Made by a program: the position numbers and the translations under genes. Under the pieces are notes generated by a model. The model did not search any database and had not been told where the DNA came from. It worked only from the letters and a program-made list of their open reading frames with translations. This document shows positions 31,130-42,896 of a stretch of 64,000 bases of DNA, one piece after another; within the stretch, counting starts at the first letter, position 1, and the number at the start of each line of letters is the position of its first letter. Source of the stretch: Microglena sp. YARC (Eukaryota; Chlorophyta; Chlorophyceae; Chlamydomonadales; Chlamydomonadaceae); NCBI GenBank assembly GCA_022414725.1, contig CM039464.1, forward strand, positions 32,531,895 through 32,595,894, given 5' to 3'.

Positions 31130-32398
31130 CTAGTTCAGGTGTTGGGGGAATGTCAGGGCTTGGAGGTGTATGTGGGTAGCTCCTGGTGTGGTAGGTGGAG
31201 GTGGGGGGTTAGGGGGATCATCATTTTCCTGAGGGATGTGTTCATCTCCTTGTTCAACAGTTTGGTTATTGGGTGTACTGGCTGCTGGTGTGAGATTGGA
31301 TGCTGGTGTTGTGAAGGGAGGTTGGTACACTGTGTCAGGGTTAGAAGAGAGGTTGTCTGGTAGGCCCCACACTTGGGGGTTTGTCTGATACTTAGCTTGT
31401 CTGGCAAGGATGTACTCTCTTTCTATGAGTTCAGACTGGGTGGGGATAGCGGGTACAGGTGGTGTAGGATCATCTTCATCAACTTCAACTGGGATATCAT
31501 CTTCATAGTTTCCTAGTACCACAGCGTCTGCACCTGGGAATCCTTTTTGACCTGCCAGATTTTCAAATTCATTGAAAGTTATGTCTCTGGCGTCAAAATC
31601 TTTGTGTGAGGAGTCTACCACTCTGTAGGCTTTTCTTGAATCTGAGTATCCAATGAGTCGTCTGGTAATTTTGGCTGAGGGTGAGAACTTGAAATCTCTT
31701 GACTTAGGTGGGACATGTACATATGCTGTGCAGCCAATGGTCCTGGGGTGATCTATCTTAGGCTTGGTGCCATGGAAGAGTTCATAGGGTGTTTTGTTGG
31801 ATTCAGAGGTTGGTGAGAGGTTTCTGAGGATGCTTGCATTTTTTACAATTTCTGCCCAGTACCTGTTGGGGAATTTGGATGAGAGGAGGAGGGCTGTGGA
31901 TCTGTCATGCAGGGTTCTGTTCAGGCGCTCTGCTGCACCATTTGTAGAGGGGTTGTCTGGAACTGTGAAGTTGAGGGTGATTCCTTTCATTTTCCACCAA
32001 TTTTTGAATCTGTTGCAAATGTATTCAGATCCATTGTCACAGAAAATGGTTCCAATTTTGTTCTGGGTGAGGACTTCATACCGTTCAAGCTCAGTGATTG
32101 TTGCACTGGCTACTGCATCCTTGGTTTTGTGAAATGTAACAATGGAGTATTTGGAGTAATCATCTAGAATGCCTTGGAAATAGAGGCTGCCATTCAGAAT
32201 AGGAATTTTCATTTTTCCACTCATGTCAATGTGAATGATACCCATGGGTCTGGTAGCTCTGGTGTGGGATGTGGGATAGGGGTTCTTGTCCATCTTAGAG
32301 AGAATGCAGATCTCACAGGTTCGTTTACTCATTTTCTTGAATGCAGATGAGGTGATGTCGTTTCCAATGACCATGTCTTCTGAGGCCATTCTTGCCAA
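31130..32398 (-). pseudogene. Copia A integrase region, open
   Basis: 422 codons from MARMASEDMVIGNDI. GAG-pre-integrase Cys motif RTCEICILSKMDKNPYP, integrase core HIDMSGKM, FCDNGSEYICNRFKNWWK and GAAERLNRTLHDRS, then the copia C-terminal YELFHGTKPKIDHPRTIGC and a Pro-rich hinge toward RT. The catalytic D-D-E residues are present. This is the longest undamaged piece of copy A, but it is not in frame with its neighbours. Confidence 0.88.
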
Positions 32399-32610
32399 AG
32401 AACTGTAGGCTAGATGTCCTAAATAAACTAATGTGTTGTAGTTCAGCTGTCATAGGGGTCTTTCTGGAGACGGCTGCCATTGCTACAGCTGTCGTGTATT
32501 CTGATCCTCTGATCAGTGTAGGATCATGTTTGACTACACGGACTAGGTACAGGTTACGTTTCTTGGATCCTGAGATGATGACTTTGTTATTGATGGTCAT
32601 GGTACCTTCG

Positions 32611-33094
32611 TTAGAGGTGAATTTGATTTCCATGTTGGCTACATTTTTGATAGCTGATGCCATTGAGAACAAGTTGGGTGTGTTCTGGTCTGAGTTTAGG
32701 TGGACATTGAGGAGGTTGTGAAGTTTGCCATTCTCTCCTCTGATGAGGGCTAGCTGTGCCAGACTTTGTAATGTAGGTATGGCCAGAGGCTGTGAGGAAT
32801 TTTATGGGGTTTATGTCTTTTATGATATATAGAAGGCTGGCATCTCCAGTCATGTGTGAGGTTGCACCTGTGTCCATGATCCAGTTTTTGTATATGCTTC
32901 GTGTGTGTTTGGTTGCATTCAGAGCATAGTGAGTACTGGGTTTGTTGTCTGGCTGTGGTTGTTGAGGACTTGTGCTGGTGTTTGTAAGGGGTTTTAGTGA
33001 CTCCCCATCCTTAGTTTTGTTAAAGGGTTTCATGTTGAGCCATGGGAATGGCACAAGATCTGTGGAAGGGTCCACGTTCTCAAAGTATCAGTCT
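32611..33094 (-). pseudogene. Copia A protease and gag C-part
   Basis: Contains DLVPFPWLNMKPFNKTKDGE, NWIMDTGATSHMTGDASLLY (copia-type aspartic protease D-T-G) and ITKSGTASPHQRREWQTSQP. The N-terminal gag part lies across Gypsy-2 at 42902-43120. Confidence 0.85.
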
Positions 33095-33099
33095 CCATA

Positions 33100-33446
33100 T
33101 GTAACAGCTCAGGATGCACTTAGCAGCCTGGGGGGTTATTCTAGTGGAACAGTCTACGTGATGTATGTTTATGTGTAAGTCGATATGCGTAAGCTAGCAG
33201 AACAGTAGGGTGTTACCTAAGTAGGGGATGTAGAGTTGATCGGGTAGAACGTCTTCGTGGAAGGAGTAGAAGAGTTCGTTCCGAGTAGCTCGTGTCTATG
33301 TACGCAACGTGTGCGTTGTGAGAGATGAGGCAGTACATGGGTATGGTACTGTATCATGTGCGTTCGTCACGTGGCTTACGGGTAAGGTGTACCCGTATGC
33401 CTTGCTGTAAGGCCAGAGTACCTGTGAAGGGTTCTGTACCGTTACA
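33100..33446 (-). repeat. Gypsy-2 3' LTR
   Basis: 347 bp, TGTAAC...GTTACA. Differs from 42550-42896 at four positions. Confidence 0.95.
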
Positions 33447-33458
33447 CTCCCCCCCTTC
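33447..33458 (-). other. Gypsy-2 polypurine tract
   Basis: Minus strand GAAGGGGGGGAG abutting the 3' LTR. Confidence 0.8.
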
Positions 33459-33615
33459 CAGAAGAGATGCGGACCCCGCATCTGATCGTAAGAAAGGTGG
33501 GATGTGAATACCAGTCGTAGTCGTATGTGCCGTGCTCAAAATATACTTGATGAATCAAGTTGGTTTCGGAGAGAACCATTTAACATCCCTTTTGAGTATT
33601 CCGGGAAAGATAGCT

Positions 33616-36600
33616 TTATGAATAAAGCAATCTGACCGCCGTATCGTATGCGTCGAGTGCGATGGGGTGGTGATGGGCCCGTTTTTTTGACGTACGTCGG
33701 GATACAACGGGCGTAACACGAGATTTCCATGCATCGACGATGTGAGGGGCACTTTTCTTGACCGCCTTGGCGAGTTCCCAAGTGTCTTGCCGTCGGACCA
33801 AGTATTCAAGACGTCGTTTGCTGGATGTGCCTATGACACGCGATTTCTCGCGCATGATGCATTGGATATTCCAAACTGGAGCGCCGTCGGAGTCGAACTC
33901 AAGCGGTTGTCCAACATGGACAACGCCATCGGAGCGCCAATGCTTGATCAAACCCACGTGAAACACGGGGTGGATGCGCATCATCTTGGGCAAAGCCAAG
34001 CGGCACGCCGTCACTTGCCGGACAACCCCGGTGATCTCGTCGCGTGGACCAATGCATTCCGTAATCGTATAGGGGCCAACAAAACGAGGCGTAAATTTTG
34101 GTTTACCTGTTGCTTTGAACTTCATATTGCGGGTGGACAAGAGAACTTTATCACCAAGGTTGAAGAAAACCTCCGTTTGTCGTGTATCATAATGGGCTTT
34201 CTGCCGATCTTGAGCGGATCGCATGCATACCTTGCACTGATCTTGTCGTTCAATGTGATCGGCCCACCAATTGTTGGCAGCCGGACATTTTGAGTCGACC
34301 TCAGCCTTTATCGGCGTCGTAGGGTCGTAACCAAGGTACGCCCGAAATGGGGTGTTTCGAATGGACTCTTGGTAGGAATTGTTGATTGCAAATTCCACAA
34401 GCGCCAAGGACTAATCCCAATCGTTGTGGTACGGCCCCACGTAGTGGCGAATCATGTCCTCGATGACTCGGTTCATGCGTTCCGTTTGACCGTCAGTTTG
34501 AGGATGAAACGCAGTCGAGAACGCTTGTCGCGTGCCAATTAATCGATGGAGAGCCACGCCGAAATGCCCGGTGAATCGCGCATCGCGATCACTGAGGAGT
34601 TTCTTTGGGATACCATGATAGCGGATGACGCGATTGAGGTATAGGGAAGCGAATTCCTCTGCGTTTATTGTAGTATGACACGGTTCGACATGAACCATTT
34701 TCGACAGTTTGTCGACGAATACAGCGATTGCGTCATGGCCAGAAGACGTTGGCGGAAGCGCCGTAATGAGGTCTGTGGATACACATTCCCAGAATTTCTC
34801 AGGAATTCCCACGGGAACCATGGTACCGTTAGGCCTTGCGTTTCCGGGCTTGTTCGTTTGGCACTTATGGCATTGTTGGACGAAGGCAGTAACGTCCGCC
34901 GTGACTTTGGCCCAAGTAAAAGTGCGGGTGACCAGCTCCAATGTCTTGGTGCGACCGCAATGGCCCATGTAAATAGGGTCGTGAGCTTCGCGGATAATAT
35001 CCAGGCGAAGGGCTGCGTCGAGGGGGACACACAAAAACTCGCGTCCGTACTTGTTTTTTTTGAACCAGTAACCATTTCTGGAAAACTTATCGCGGAGGCG
35101 CTTGCAGCCCGGCGTGAAGTTCGAGTCCAGTTTGTATCCAGCCAAAATTCGATCCATGATGGACGAAGAGGAGGGAGTCGACGCATCGGGCGTATGCCGA
35201 CTGCGTCGTCGCGCTTCCTTGACCGGAACCGAAGGAACGGGGAGGACAGTCGGTGGGCGGGGAAGGATGTCAACGACCGCGGGACCGACTGCAATAGGAC
35301 GTCGCTTCTTTGATCGAGGCCGGCATTCGCTGACCAAGAGAGAGAAGACCAATAGCTGGTGCGCAACCGCGACGTCGGCGGGGGCAGAGAGGTTGGGATT
35401 GCGACTGACCGGGTCTGCCATATTATTGCGGCCCGCGCGATACTCCCAAGTATAGCTGAAGGGCGCTAGGTCCTCCTGCCATCGGCCCATGCGTCGTGAA
35501 AGGACAGCCTTGGTGTCAAAATACGTGAGCGGATTGTGGTCAGTGACCAATGTCATATGGGAACCTTCGAGGTAGCATCGCCACTCGGTCAACGCGTGAA
35601 CGATTGCTAGCATCTCTTGTTCCGTCGTAGTATAGTTCAGCTCCGCTGGGATGTACTTCTTGCTGGCGAAGGCGATGGGGTGTTTATCTTGTAAGAGCAC
35701 CGCGCCGGTACCGAGCAAAGATGCGTCGGTAATGACTTCGAAAGGTTTGCTGAAATCCGGCAGCGCGAGGACTGGAGCGGATAGCAAAGCTTCCTTGAGG
35801 CCGTTGAATGATACGAGATGTTCCTCTTTGAACAAGGAACCAAGTTCACCCTTGATGTTAGACAAGGTTTAAAGCGGGGCAGCGAGAGACGAATAGCCTT
35901 GGATAAATTTGCGAAAATAATTGCACAACCCGAGGAATGAGCCGATCTCTTTCGCCGTTTTCGGAGTAGGCCAGTCACGGACTGTGCTAACCTTGCGTGG
36001 ATCACCTTTAATTCCGTCGCGTCCAATGTAATGCCCCAGGAATTTAACTTCCGTTTTGTTGAAGGAACATTTGGAGAGTTTCGCGTAGAATTCGTTGTCC
36101 TGGAGGACCTGGAGAACCGTGGCCAAGTTGGCCAAGTGCTCCGCCGGAGTGCGTCCGTAAACCAAGATATCGTCTAAGTAGACCACGACGAACTTGTGCA
36201 AGTAGGGCTCGAATATCTGGTTCATGACCGCTTGGAATGTGGCCGGCGCGTTCGCAAACCCATCCCAAGGACTTTAAATTCAAACTGACCCATCGGGGTA
36301 GTGAACGCAGTCTTCGGCGCGTCCTCGTCCGAAATTCGTATTTGGTAATAACCAGACGTGAGGTCTAGGGAACTGAACAACGTAGCTCCACCTAGACGAT
36401 CAATGGTCTCATCGATACGGGGAAGGGGATACCTATTTTTAATCGTGATGTTGTTGAGTGCTCGCCAATCGCAAACGACACGGTATCCCGTTCCACCCGG
36501 TTTCGCTATGATCATAATTGGCGCACCGTACGGGGACGAGCTCGGGGCGATGAATCCTTGCTGCAAAAGGTCGGAGACGTATTCCTCACATAGTAAAGTC

Positions 36601-38205
36601 TCGGCTAGACTCATGCGACGATTTCTGCGATATGGCGCGTAAGCATTGTCTTGCGTTTTGATGACGTGAGGTATAACTCGATGATTAGGAGTCCCCATAG
36701 GCAAACTGTTGAAGACTTTGCGATATCGCCATAGGAGAGCGCGCAGGTCGTTGGCCGAGATGAGTGTTTTATCATCGTGGTCCAGTATGTTGTCACGGAT
36801 CCAATTTTCGAAATCCATGCTTGCCACCGGGGGACCAGGTAAAAGCCCGTCGGAAGGCAGTAATTTTGTCAGCAATTTCGCCCGTTCATCGGCAGTTACG
36901 TTAGACGCCGTTAAATCCGCTCGGGATTCGCGGACATTGACCATAACATGGTTAGCGCCAGCTTTCAAAAGCTTTGCCGCCTTGCGACCAGTAATGACTG
37001 AGTCGTCAGTCGACTTGCCCGAAAGTGCCATAGTGAAGAAGGAATGAGCCGTTTCGTCCCGCTGCCTGTTTATAGGTGTCAAACAGCAGCCGTACCGTTT
37101 GAGCGACAATGTCATGCGATCGTAGTCTAGGACGGCCTTTTCGTCGCGCATCCAGTCGGATCCGAGGATTAGGTCTAATCCTCCGGGAAGTTTGTCGACG
37201 ACATGGGCGAACACTTTGCCAACATATCGTTGTATGTGTATAGGGAGCGAGACCGTCCCGCGGATTGTAATAATCCCGTCGTTAGCGCAAGTGAATCCGT
37301 CGCGTTCGTTTTCCCAAGGGCGGATGTGCAAACCGAGATCCTCAGCCGTTTGCTTTTCCATAAGACAACCTGTCGCGCCGGAGTCTGCCAATGTGAGTAA
37401 TTGCTTCGCTCCTGATCGGGCGTTGAATAGCATATCGGGGGCAGCAGCGGAGTTGACTTCGTATACCCGATTGGCTCGCGTCATGAGCACGGGGGAAGAA
37501 TTCGTATTTCGTTGCGCGTGATTGCGACGGATGCACTTCGTTGACCGTCTGGCAGCGATTTGTTTTTCGCGAACTTTGGGATCCAATGCCTCCGACCACC
37601 AGTGTTTTTTTCGACGGGTTTCAACCGGACTGGGGATGCCCTCCTCAGGTGCGGGGCCAAAGTATACTGCCTTGGTCACGTCGTTGATCGCGTGCCAATC
37701 CTTTTTGATTTGGACGGCCCGTTCGGAGTCGGGGGGTCATACCATACTTGGATGGCGACTTTATTCGAAGGTGACCCCTTGGGGCGGGGTTTCATATGGT
37801 GATCGAACGATTGATACTCCTTGAATAACTCCATACCTTGTAGGAGACTGGAGACATGTTTATCGTTACTTGCGTTTTTCGGGAGGATGAACATACCGGA
37901 CGTGTCGAAGGGTGCATCGTTTTTGCATTCCCAATAGTGTTCTAACACCGACACGACGTCTTCCGGAATGGGGTGAGCGTATATGAACTCGTTTGCGATG
38001 GAGACACGCATGCCAAACTCCGTAGAGAACTTCAGTGGACAAGGGACGACAAGGCATTAATAGAAGTTACATCAATGGTTGGGGTTAAGCCCAAGTTAGA
38101 AAAGAGTTCTTCTTGAACTTGTAACAAGAGCTCAAGTGGCTTGACTACTACTACGTTATCGCCGCTAAGTACACGATCCAGGGTTGTCAGTACCTGACCG
38201 GCCGA
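33616..38205 (-). pseudogene. Gypsy-2 pol, broken
   Basis: After the gag amber codon the gag frame stays open for about 55 codons (LELLLQVQEELFSNLGLTP). A one-base deletion at about 38050 then shifts the frame, and another follows near 37735. The segment 37679-36222 holds protease (LLTLADSGATGCLMEKQTAE) and RT fingers (YRVVCDWRALNNITIKNRYP). A shift near 36256 follows; RT YLDDILVYGRT is at about 36150-36200. A nonsense TAA near 35870 precedes RNase H (FEVITDASLLGTGAVLLQ) and integrase (CHKCQTNK; SDRDARF; HPQTDGQTERMNR). A TAG at 34410 precedes the C-terminal domain. The chromodomain reads EYLVRRQDTWELAKAV and has lost about six residues present in Gypsy-1. Confidence 0.9.
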
Positions 38206-38208
38206 TTC

Positions 38209-40797
38209 CTATTCCCAAATCGGGATGGGACCGTTGCCATCAAGGGCCCAGTCGGGACACGTAGTCTCATTGAGGGCCGGCCAGTTAGGCAAGTCCCGCG
38301 TGCGGCAGCGTCCGTCAGCATTCAGCGACCGCACACATGTCCTCATGTAGCGGAAGCAAAAGAAGCAGCGGGCACCATCCTGTAGCCAGACGGTCTGCCC
38401 AACGCTGACCGATTTGTTCATATGCATGGCGTTCTGGGGGTCTTGACCCGAAAAGTCGGGGGTCCGCGGCCCGCTGGGCTGTGAACGGCCCCGACCAGCA
38501 CCCTGTCCGTATCCTCCGCAACCACCACGGCCCGCGCCGCGGCTAATAGAGCCTTTCCCGAACGTGCGATCAGCACCTTGCAAACTGAGGACCTGCGGCC
38601 TTGGCGATCCACCCAGCTTGCCGTTGTGCGCTGGCTGCGTCGCACTACGTCCTCCACCACCTCGGCCACCGGCCGGGTTGCGACTACTGTTTGGCGCCAG
38701 CTTGGGGCTCTTGGCTGGGCGAGAGTTCATCTCCCCGCCGTCGTCGGTGGCTACTCCCTGCGAAGAGAAAGAATCAGGGTCAGAATCGGAGGGGGGGGAG
38801 TTGGTAAACTGGACGCGATTGAATGCAAGGTCCTTACCCGGGTATTTAGTATCCGCGGGGCGCTTGAATGGGTACCTCGACTTCTGGTTAGCGTAACCTC
38901 CCCTCTGATGGCGATCGTGCTTGTCCGTCAAGGACTTGCCACGCGCGGCGACAACTTTCCTCACTTCGTCCAATTGCAGATAGCGGAACAAATCCTCCAT
39001 CGTTTCGAACATAGTACCAGACTCGTGCCGAGAGTGTGCACCGGCGCGGAGTTCATCGGAGAGTCCCGTGCGAAACAAGTTTAACTTTCCGCGCTCGGTG
39101 AGCTCGGGGACTTTGCAAAATTCAGACTTGATGGCGTGGTAATAATTCTGCAAGGATCGAGTATCTTGGCGGAAGCCACCTTCGTGTAGTTTGGTCAGAG
39201 CGACGTGTGATTCCGTCAATAGCTCGGGCAGGAGGAGCGATTCCGCCCATGCGACGATTCCCATGAAATCTAACCCGTCCAACTCATCGCTAGCCCATGC
39301 CTCGTCGTAAGTGATGCGGAGTTGGCCAGTAAAAGCGCCTGACAGGTGTGGAACAATGCGCTCGAACGAACCAAGGTAACCGTCGGAGAACTGGAGCTCC
39401 ATGATCGTGACCACATTGAATACCCATCGGCGCAACTTAGCCCTAGTGCATCGGTCCGACAGTTTGTGTTCAATGAGACGTAGTTCCTTTCTCATTTCGG
39501 TAACACGCTTGGCGAACCCAGTGTCGTGATCAGAGTGATGAGTGGCGCGGTTATCGGAAGGAGGGGTGATTGGCGGTAGCGAGACGGGCTCACCTGGCGG
39601 GCCTGCTGGGGCCAGGTGTGCGCCCTCGCGAATCCGTCGCGTCGGAGAAGGTGTGCCCGCGGGCAGCGTAGCTGCGCGCTTTGCACGAGGGCGAACAGCG
39701 GCCGGGGAAGCCACCGTAGGTACTGCGGGCGTTGTTGGGTGCTCGGGCTGCTTAGCCCGAGGAGCGCGATTAGAGGTCGGGTCGCCAGGTGGAACCTGGA
39801 GGGGCAAACCTGCGGAATCGGCTAAGTCGTGGCCCGATGACGAATGGTCGGAGACCGAAAAGGGGCCGTCGGGTGGTGATTGAGCGGCGGTAGCTGCCGT
39901 CGGCGGGGAAGGGGTAGCGCCCCCCCGCGGGATCGAACCACGCTGCATTTTGCCAGTAAGGCCACCCGAAGGGGCATATACATCGGGGAGGCTAAAGGGT
40001 TCTGGCTCAAACGCCGGGGCTACTTGAGCGACAGCTAGTTTATCAAACAACCCTGAATTCCCCGCAACCCGCACCTGCCTGTCAGGTGCACTAGGCAGCG
40101 TCTCATCCATCTTCTCGTCATTGGCCTCCGCCGCCGGGTAGTGGGCCTTCAGCTTAGTGCCCTTGAGGGCGGCGTCCTTGTCGGCAATGTCTTTGATGTG
40201 CAAAGGCATCATTTCCATCCACTTCTGCTTTCGCATCTTGGACGCCGTGTACAAACGGGTCATGCTGTCGCAGAGATCATCCACCGCTTCCAGCGCCTCC
40301 ACGATGTTCTCAGGATCGCAGTCAAGGAGGAGGCTGTCAGCGTAAGCGTTCATATGCACCGCCAACTTGGCGTCGGCATACGGCGCGACAGGGTGGTCAG
40401 CGGAGTGGTAATGGAGCAGACCCTCCGACTCCGCAGCCTTGGCATATGTGGGAGACGCCTTGATCTTGCGGCCGCGCAGAAACGCCTGCTTGCGCGCAGC
40501 GATGGCCTCTTGAGCGGCAGCGTCGTCCTCGCGCGGGGCCTGAGGAAGCGCATGCTTGCGCCCCACAGTCCTGCCGTTGCCACACCCAACGTGGTGGGCG
40601 CCGCTGGAAGAACCGCCAGGGTCCTCAGTGTCCATTGGTACAGTCTCGTTGCGCGCCACAGTAGCTTGGCTCGCCGCGATCATGGCCATGACATCAGCCA
40701 TGGTAATGGCGGCGGGAGATGCAGCCGCGGGAGCATTCATTGGGCGCTTGCCCAAGTCGATGTTCTCGCGGGTCAGCTGCGCGACGACCGCAGTCAA
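38209..40797 (-). CDS. Gypsy-2 gag, main open frame
   Basis: 862 codons. Zipper-like TAVVAQLTRENIDLGKRP, Ala-rich segment, AAFEPEPFSLPDVYAPSG with a Pro-rich linker, then TGFAKRVTEMRKELRLIEHK. A capsid-like helical part (LQNYYHAIKSEFCKVPEL, LNLFRTGLSDELRAGAHSRH, TMEDLFRYLQLDEVRKVVAA) is followed by a Gly/Arg-rich RNA-binding-like stretch and a Cys cluster CFFCFRYMRTC then CRTRDLPNWPALNETTC. The cluster spacing (C-x2-C-x6-C-x9-C-x15-C) is not the usual CCHC knuckle. It ends PIPIWE-TAG, directly in frame with pol. The true N-terminus lies upstream, separated by a shift at about 40800. Confidence 0.88.
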   Translation of the reverse strand: MTAVVAQLTRENIDLGKRPMNAPAAASPAAITMADVMAMIAASQATVARNETVPMDTEDPGGSSSGAHHVGCGNGRTVGRKHALPQAPREDDAAAQEAIAARKQAFLRGRKIKASPTYAKAAESEGLLHYHSADHPVAPYADAKLAVHMNAYADSLLLDCDPENIVEALEAVDDLCDSMTRLYTASKMRKQKWMEMMPLHIKDIADKDAALKGTKLKAHYPAAEANDEKMDETLPSAPDRQVRVAGNSGLFDKLAVAQVAPAFEPEPFSLPDVYAPSGGLTGKMQRGSIPRGGATPSPPTAATAAQSPPDGPFSVSDHSSSGHDLADSAGLPLQVPPGDPTSNRAPRAKQPEHPTTPAVPTVASPAAVRPRAKRAATLPAGTPSPTRRIREGAHLAPAGPPGEPVSLPPITPPSDNRATHHSDHDTGFAKRVTEMRKELRLIEHKLSDRCTRAKLRRWVFNVVTIMELQFSDGYLGSFERIVPHLSGAFTGQLRITYDEAWASDELDGLDFMGIVAWAESLLLPELLTESHVALTKLHEGGFRQDTRSLQNYYHAIKSEFCKVPELTERGKLNLFRTGLSDELRAGAHSRHESGTMFETMEDLFRYLQLDEVRKVVAARGKSLTDKHDRHQRGGYANQKSRYPFKRPADTKYPGKDLAFNRVQFTNSPPSDSDPDSFSSQGVATDDGGEMNSRPAKSPKLAPNSSRNPAGGRGGGGRSATQPAHNGKLGGSPRPQVLSLQGADRTFGKGSISRGAGRGGCGGYGQGAGRGRSQPSGPRTPDFSGQDPQNAMHMNKSVSVGQTVWLQDGARCFFCFRYMRTCVRSLNADGRCRTRDLPNWPALNETTCPDWALDGNGPIPIWE

Positions 40798-40811
40798 GCG
40801 AGCGTTTTCAG

Positions 40812-41786
40812 CTAGAGCGGGGCGAGCGCTGCATGGGGGGGAAAACGTGGCGAGTTAGACAATGGCGTCGTCAGATTGGGAAACAGTGTGCGATTCACGG
40901 GCAAAACATTGGGATGTGTAACCAATCGGGAAGGTGAGTCCTCAATATGATCAAATGGATTGCAAATCGAGAAAGGCAGGTTTGTCCTATATTCGTCAGG
41001 CGTCAGACTGCGCTCACCTGCTTGAGATCGAGCAAGGTCGCCTTTAGCAGCCTCGAGCTCGGACTCCTTAGTCGCCAGCTCGACGCACAACACATCCATG
41101 GATGACCTTGCGGTCGCCGCGGCATCAGTGAAATCGGCCTGGAGGTCGGCCAACGTCTTGCGACTCTGAGCCAGAGCCTTGCCGAGTAAGTAGTGGCTGT
41201 TTAACAGCTCTTGCCTCTCGGTAGGGTCGCCATTGGCCAATGCAGCCTCGGTAGCCGCGCTGGAGACGGCGAGGCGCTGCGTTAGGTCAGCGACTTCGGC
41301 GTCCTTTGCGGATATCTTCGCCACAAACTGCTCGGTAAGGGCCGAGTTGGCGCTGGAGGCCTGGTCGAGTTGCGCGCGGAGTTGTCCAATCTGCTCCGCC
41401 GCGATCAGGTGGTCACCCATGTGCTGATGACGCCTGCGCTCCGCGCCCGCGTCATAGCGAGCGTTGAGCTCCTCGAGGGAAGGCTCCGCCAGCGTCGTCG
41501 TCGTCGTCGTCGTCGTCGGGGCCATGCCCGCGCGCGGAGGCGGGGCAGCGGGCGGGGCACCCGAGGGTGCCGCCAGACCATGAAGGCCGTCAACCAGCGG
41601 TTGCAGCGTACCCACTGAGACAGAGGGCCGCACTTCGGCGGATGCGGACTCATCCAGCGTAGCACCGAGCGCAGTGTCGGGCTCAGTGTCAGAAGACCCC
41701 ATCCCTTCAGGATTGGTGTCGACCACTGACATCGTAGGCTGGTCAGCCGCGTCGTTGGTTACCTTGGTGGATTTGTGGGATGCCAT
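40812..41786 (-). pseudogene. Gypsy-2 gag N-terminal part
   Basis: Starts MASHKSTKVTNDAADQP at 41786. An acidic region is followed by a coiled-coil-like run (LIAAEQIGQLRAQLDQASSA, DLTQRLAVSSAATEAALANG, LATKESELEAAKGDLARSQA). A stop after FPPHAALAPL at 40812 is out of register with the downstream frame; Gypsy-1 has HAENAPLRAENARLTE here, so one or two small indels separate the parts. Confidence 0.8.
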
Positions 41787-42528
41787 TCTGCACAGGCAAC
41801 AGAACAAGTCAGTAGGCTGGACAGGAATGAGTGGTGGGCGAGAGAGGGAGAATTACTCGCAACTGCAAGAGGCCCAAATTCACCTGTCACAGGGACGAGT
41901 AATTTTTGCGAGCGTAACGAGCTGATAATGCCTCAAGCGTAACTGTATATGACGCGTTCGTCCAGAATACGATGAGGGATAAAAGCACTGCAAAGGCACG
42001 GATCACAGGGACACCAGGAAGGACAACGACGAACCGAATTGCGCGACAGGATGAGCAAACGTGCAGGTGCAAAGCAACAAAAGATGATGCAGCAAGCAGG
42101 AAGAGTCGCAGAACAGTCTCGTGAAGTACGCTAATTAAAGCAAGTACGGCCTAGGTGGCCAATGGAGCCGTTGCTGTCCAATTGATCAAACCCCGCTCAA
42201 GATGCTCGGGAATGGAGCTTAAGAAGCTATAACCAAAAGGTCAGGTCGTGAAAGCAAGACTCGAGCGCGTAGGCCATACAGGGTTAGGGCAGGCTAGGAA
42301 AAGATGCCCATGCAAGACAGGTCACAGGCGGCCTAGGGCGTGTCGAGCTTAACAGGACAGGTCACTGCGAGAACCTAACAGGCGCTACGAGTACTCGAAG
42401 CCTACAGGGAAGAGCAGGAACAGCGAGCAGCAAATGCCAGAAAGATGACAGGATGTCCTGGCGGGTGCGATTAAATCGAAGAAAAAATCGTATGCGTGCG
42501 TATGTGTATGCGTGAGGTCCCTAAGGAA
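41787..42528 (-). other. Gypsy-2 5' leader
   Basis: About 740 bp between the primer site and gag start, homologous to 25740-26491 of Gypsy-1. Stop-rich, no gene. Confidence 0.7.
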
Positions 42529-42548
42529 CGAAACCAGCTCCGCTACCA
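42529..42548 (-). other. Gypsy-2 primer binding site (initiator-Met-like)
   Basis: Identical 20 bases to the Gypsy-1 site, one base from the 5' LTR. Confidence 0.72.
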
Positions 42549-42549
42549 G

Positions 42550-42896
42550 TGTAACAGCTCAGGATGCACTTAGCAGCCTGGGGGGTTATTCTAGTGGAAC
42601 AGTCTACGTGATGTATGTTTATGTGCAAGTCGATATGCGTAAGCTAGCAGAACAGTAGGGTGTTACCTAAGTAGGGGATGTAGAGTTGATCGGGTAGAAC
42701 GTCTTCGTGGAAGGAGTAGAAGAGTTCGTTCCGAGTAGCTCGTGTCTATGTACGCAACGTGTGCGTTGTGAGAGATGAGGCAGTACATGGGTATGGTACT
42801 GTATCATGTGCGTTCGTCACGTGGCTTACGGATAAGGTGTACCCGTATGCCTTGCTGTAAGGCCAGAGTACCCGTGAAGGGTTCTGCACCGTTACA
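42550..42896 (-). repeat. Gypsy-2 5' LTR
   Basis: 347 bp, ends at the second CCATA. Confidence 0.95.

Larger units (their letters stand above)
33100..42896 (-). mobile_element. Gypsy-2: chromovirus-type Ty3/gypsy nested in copia A
   Basis: 9797 bp, LTRs of 347 bp, perfect target duplication CCATA (33095-33099 and 42897-42901). Copies B and C carry the uninterrupted target (CAGTCTCCATAAACATC). Same family as Gypsy-1, with four LTR differences by eye. Coding strand minus. Confidence 0.96.
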
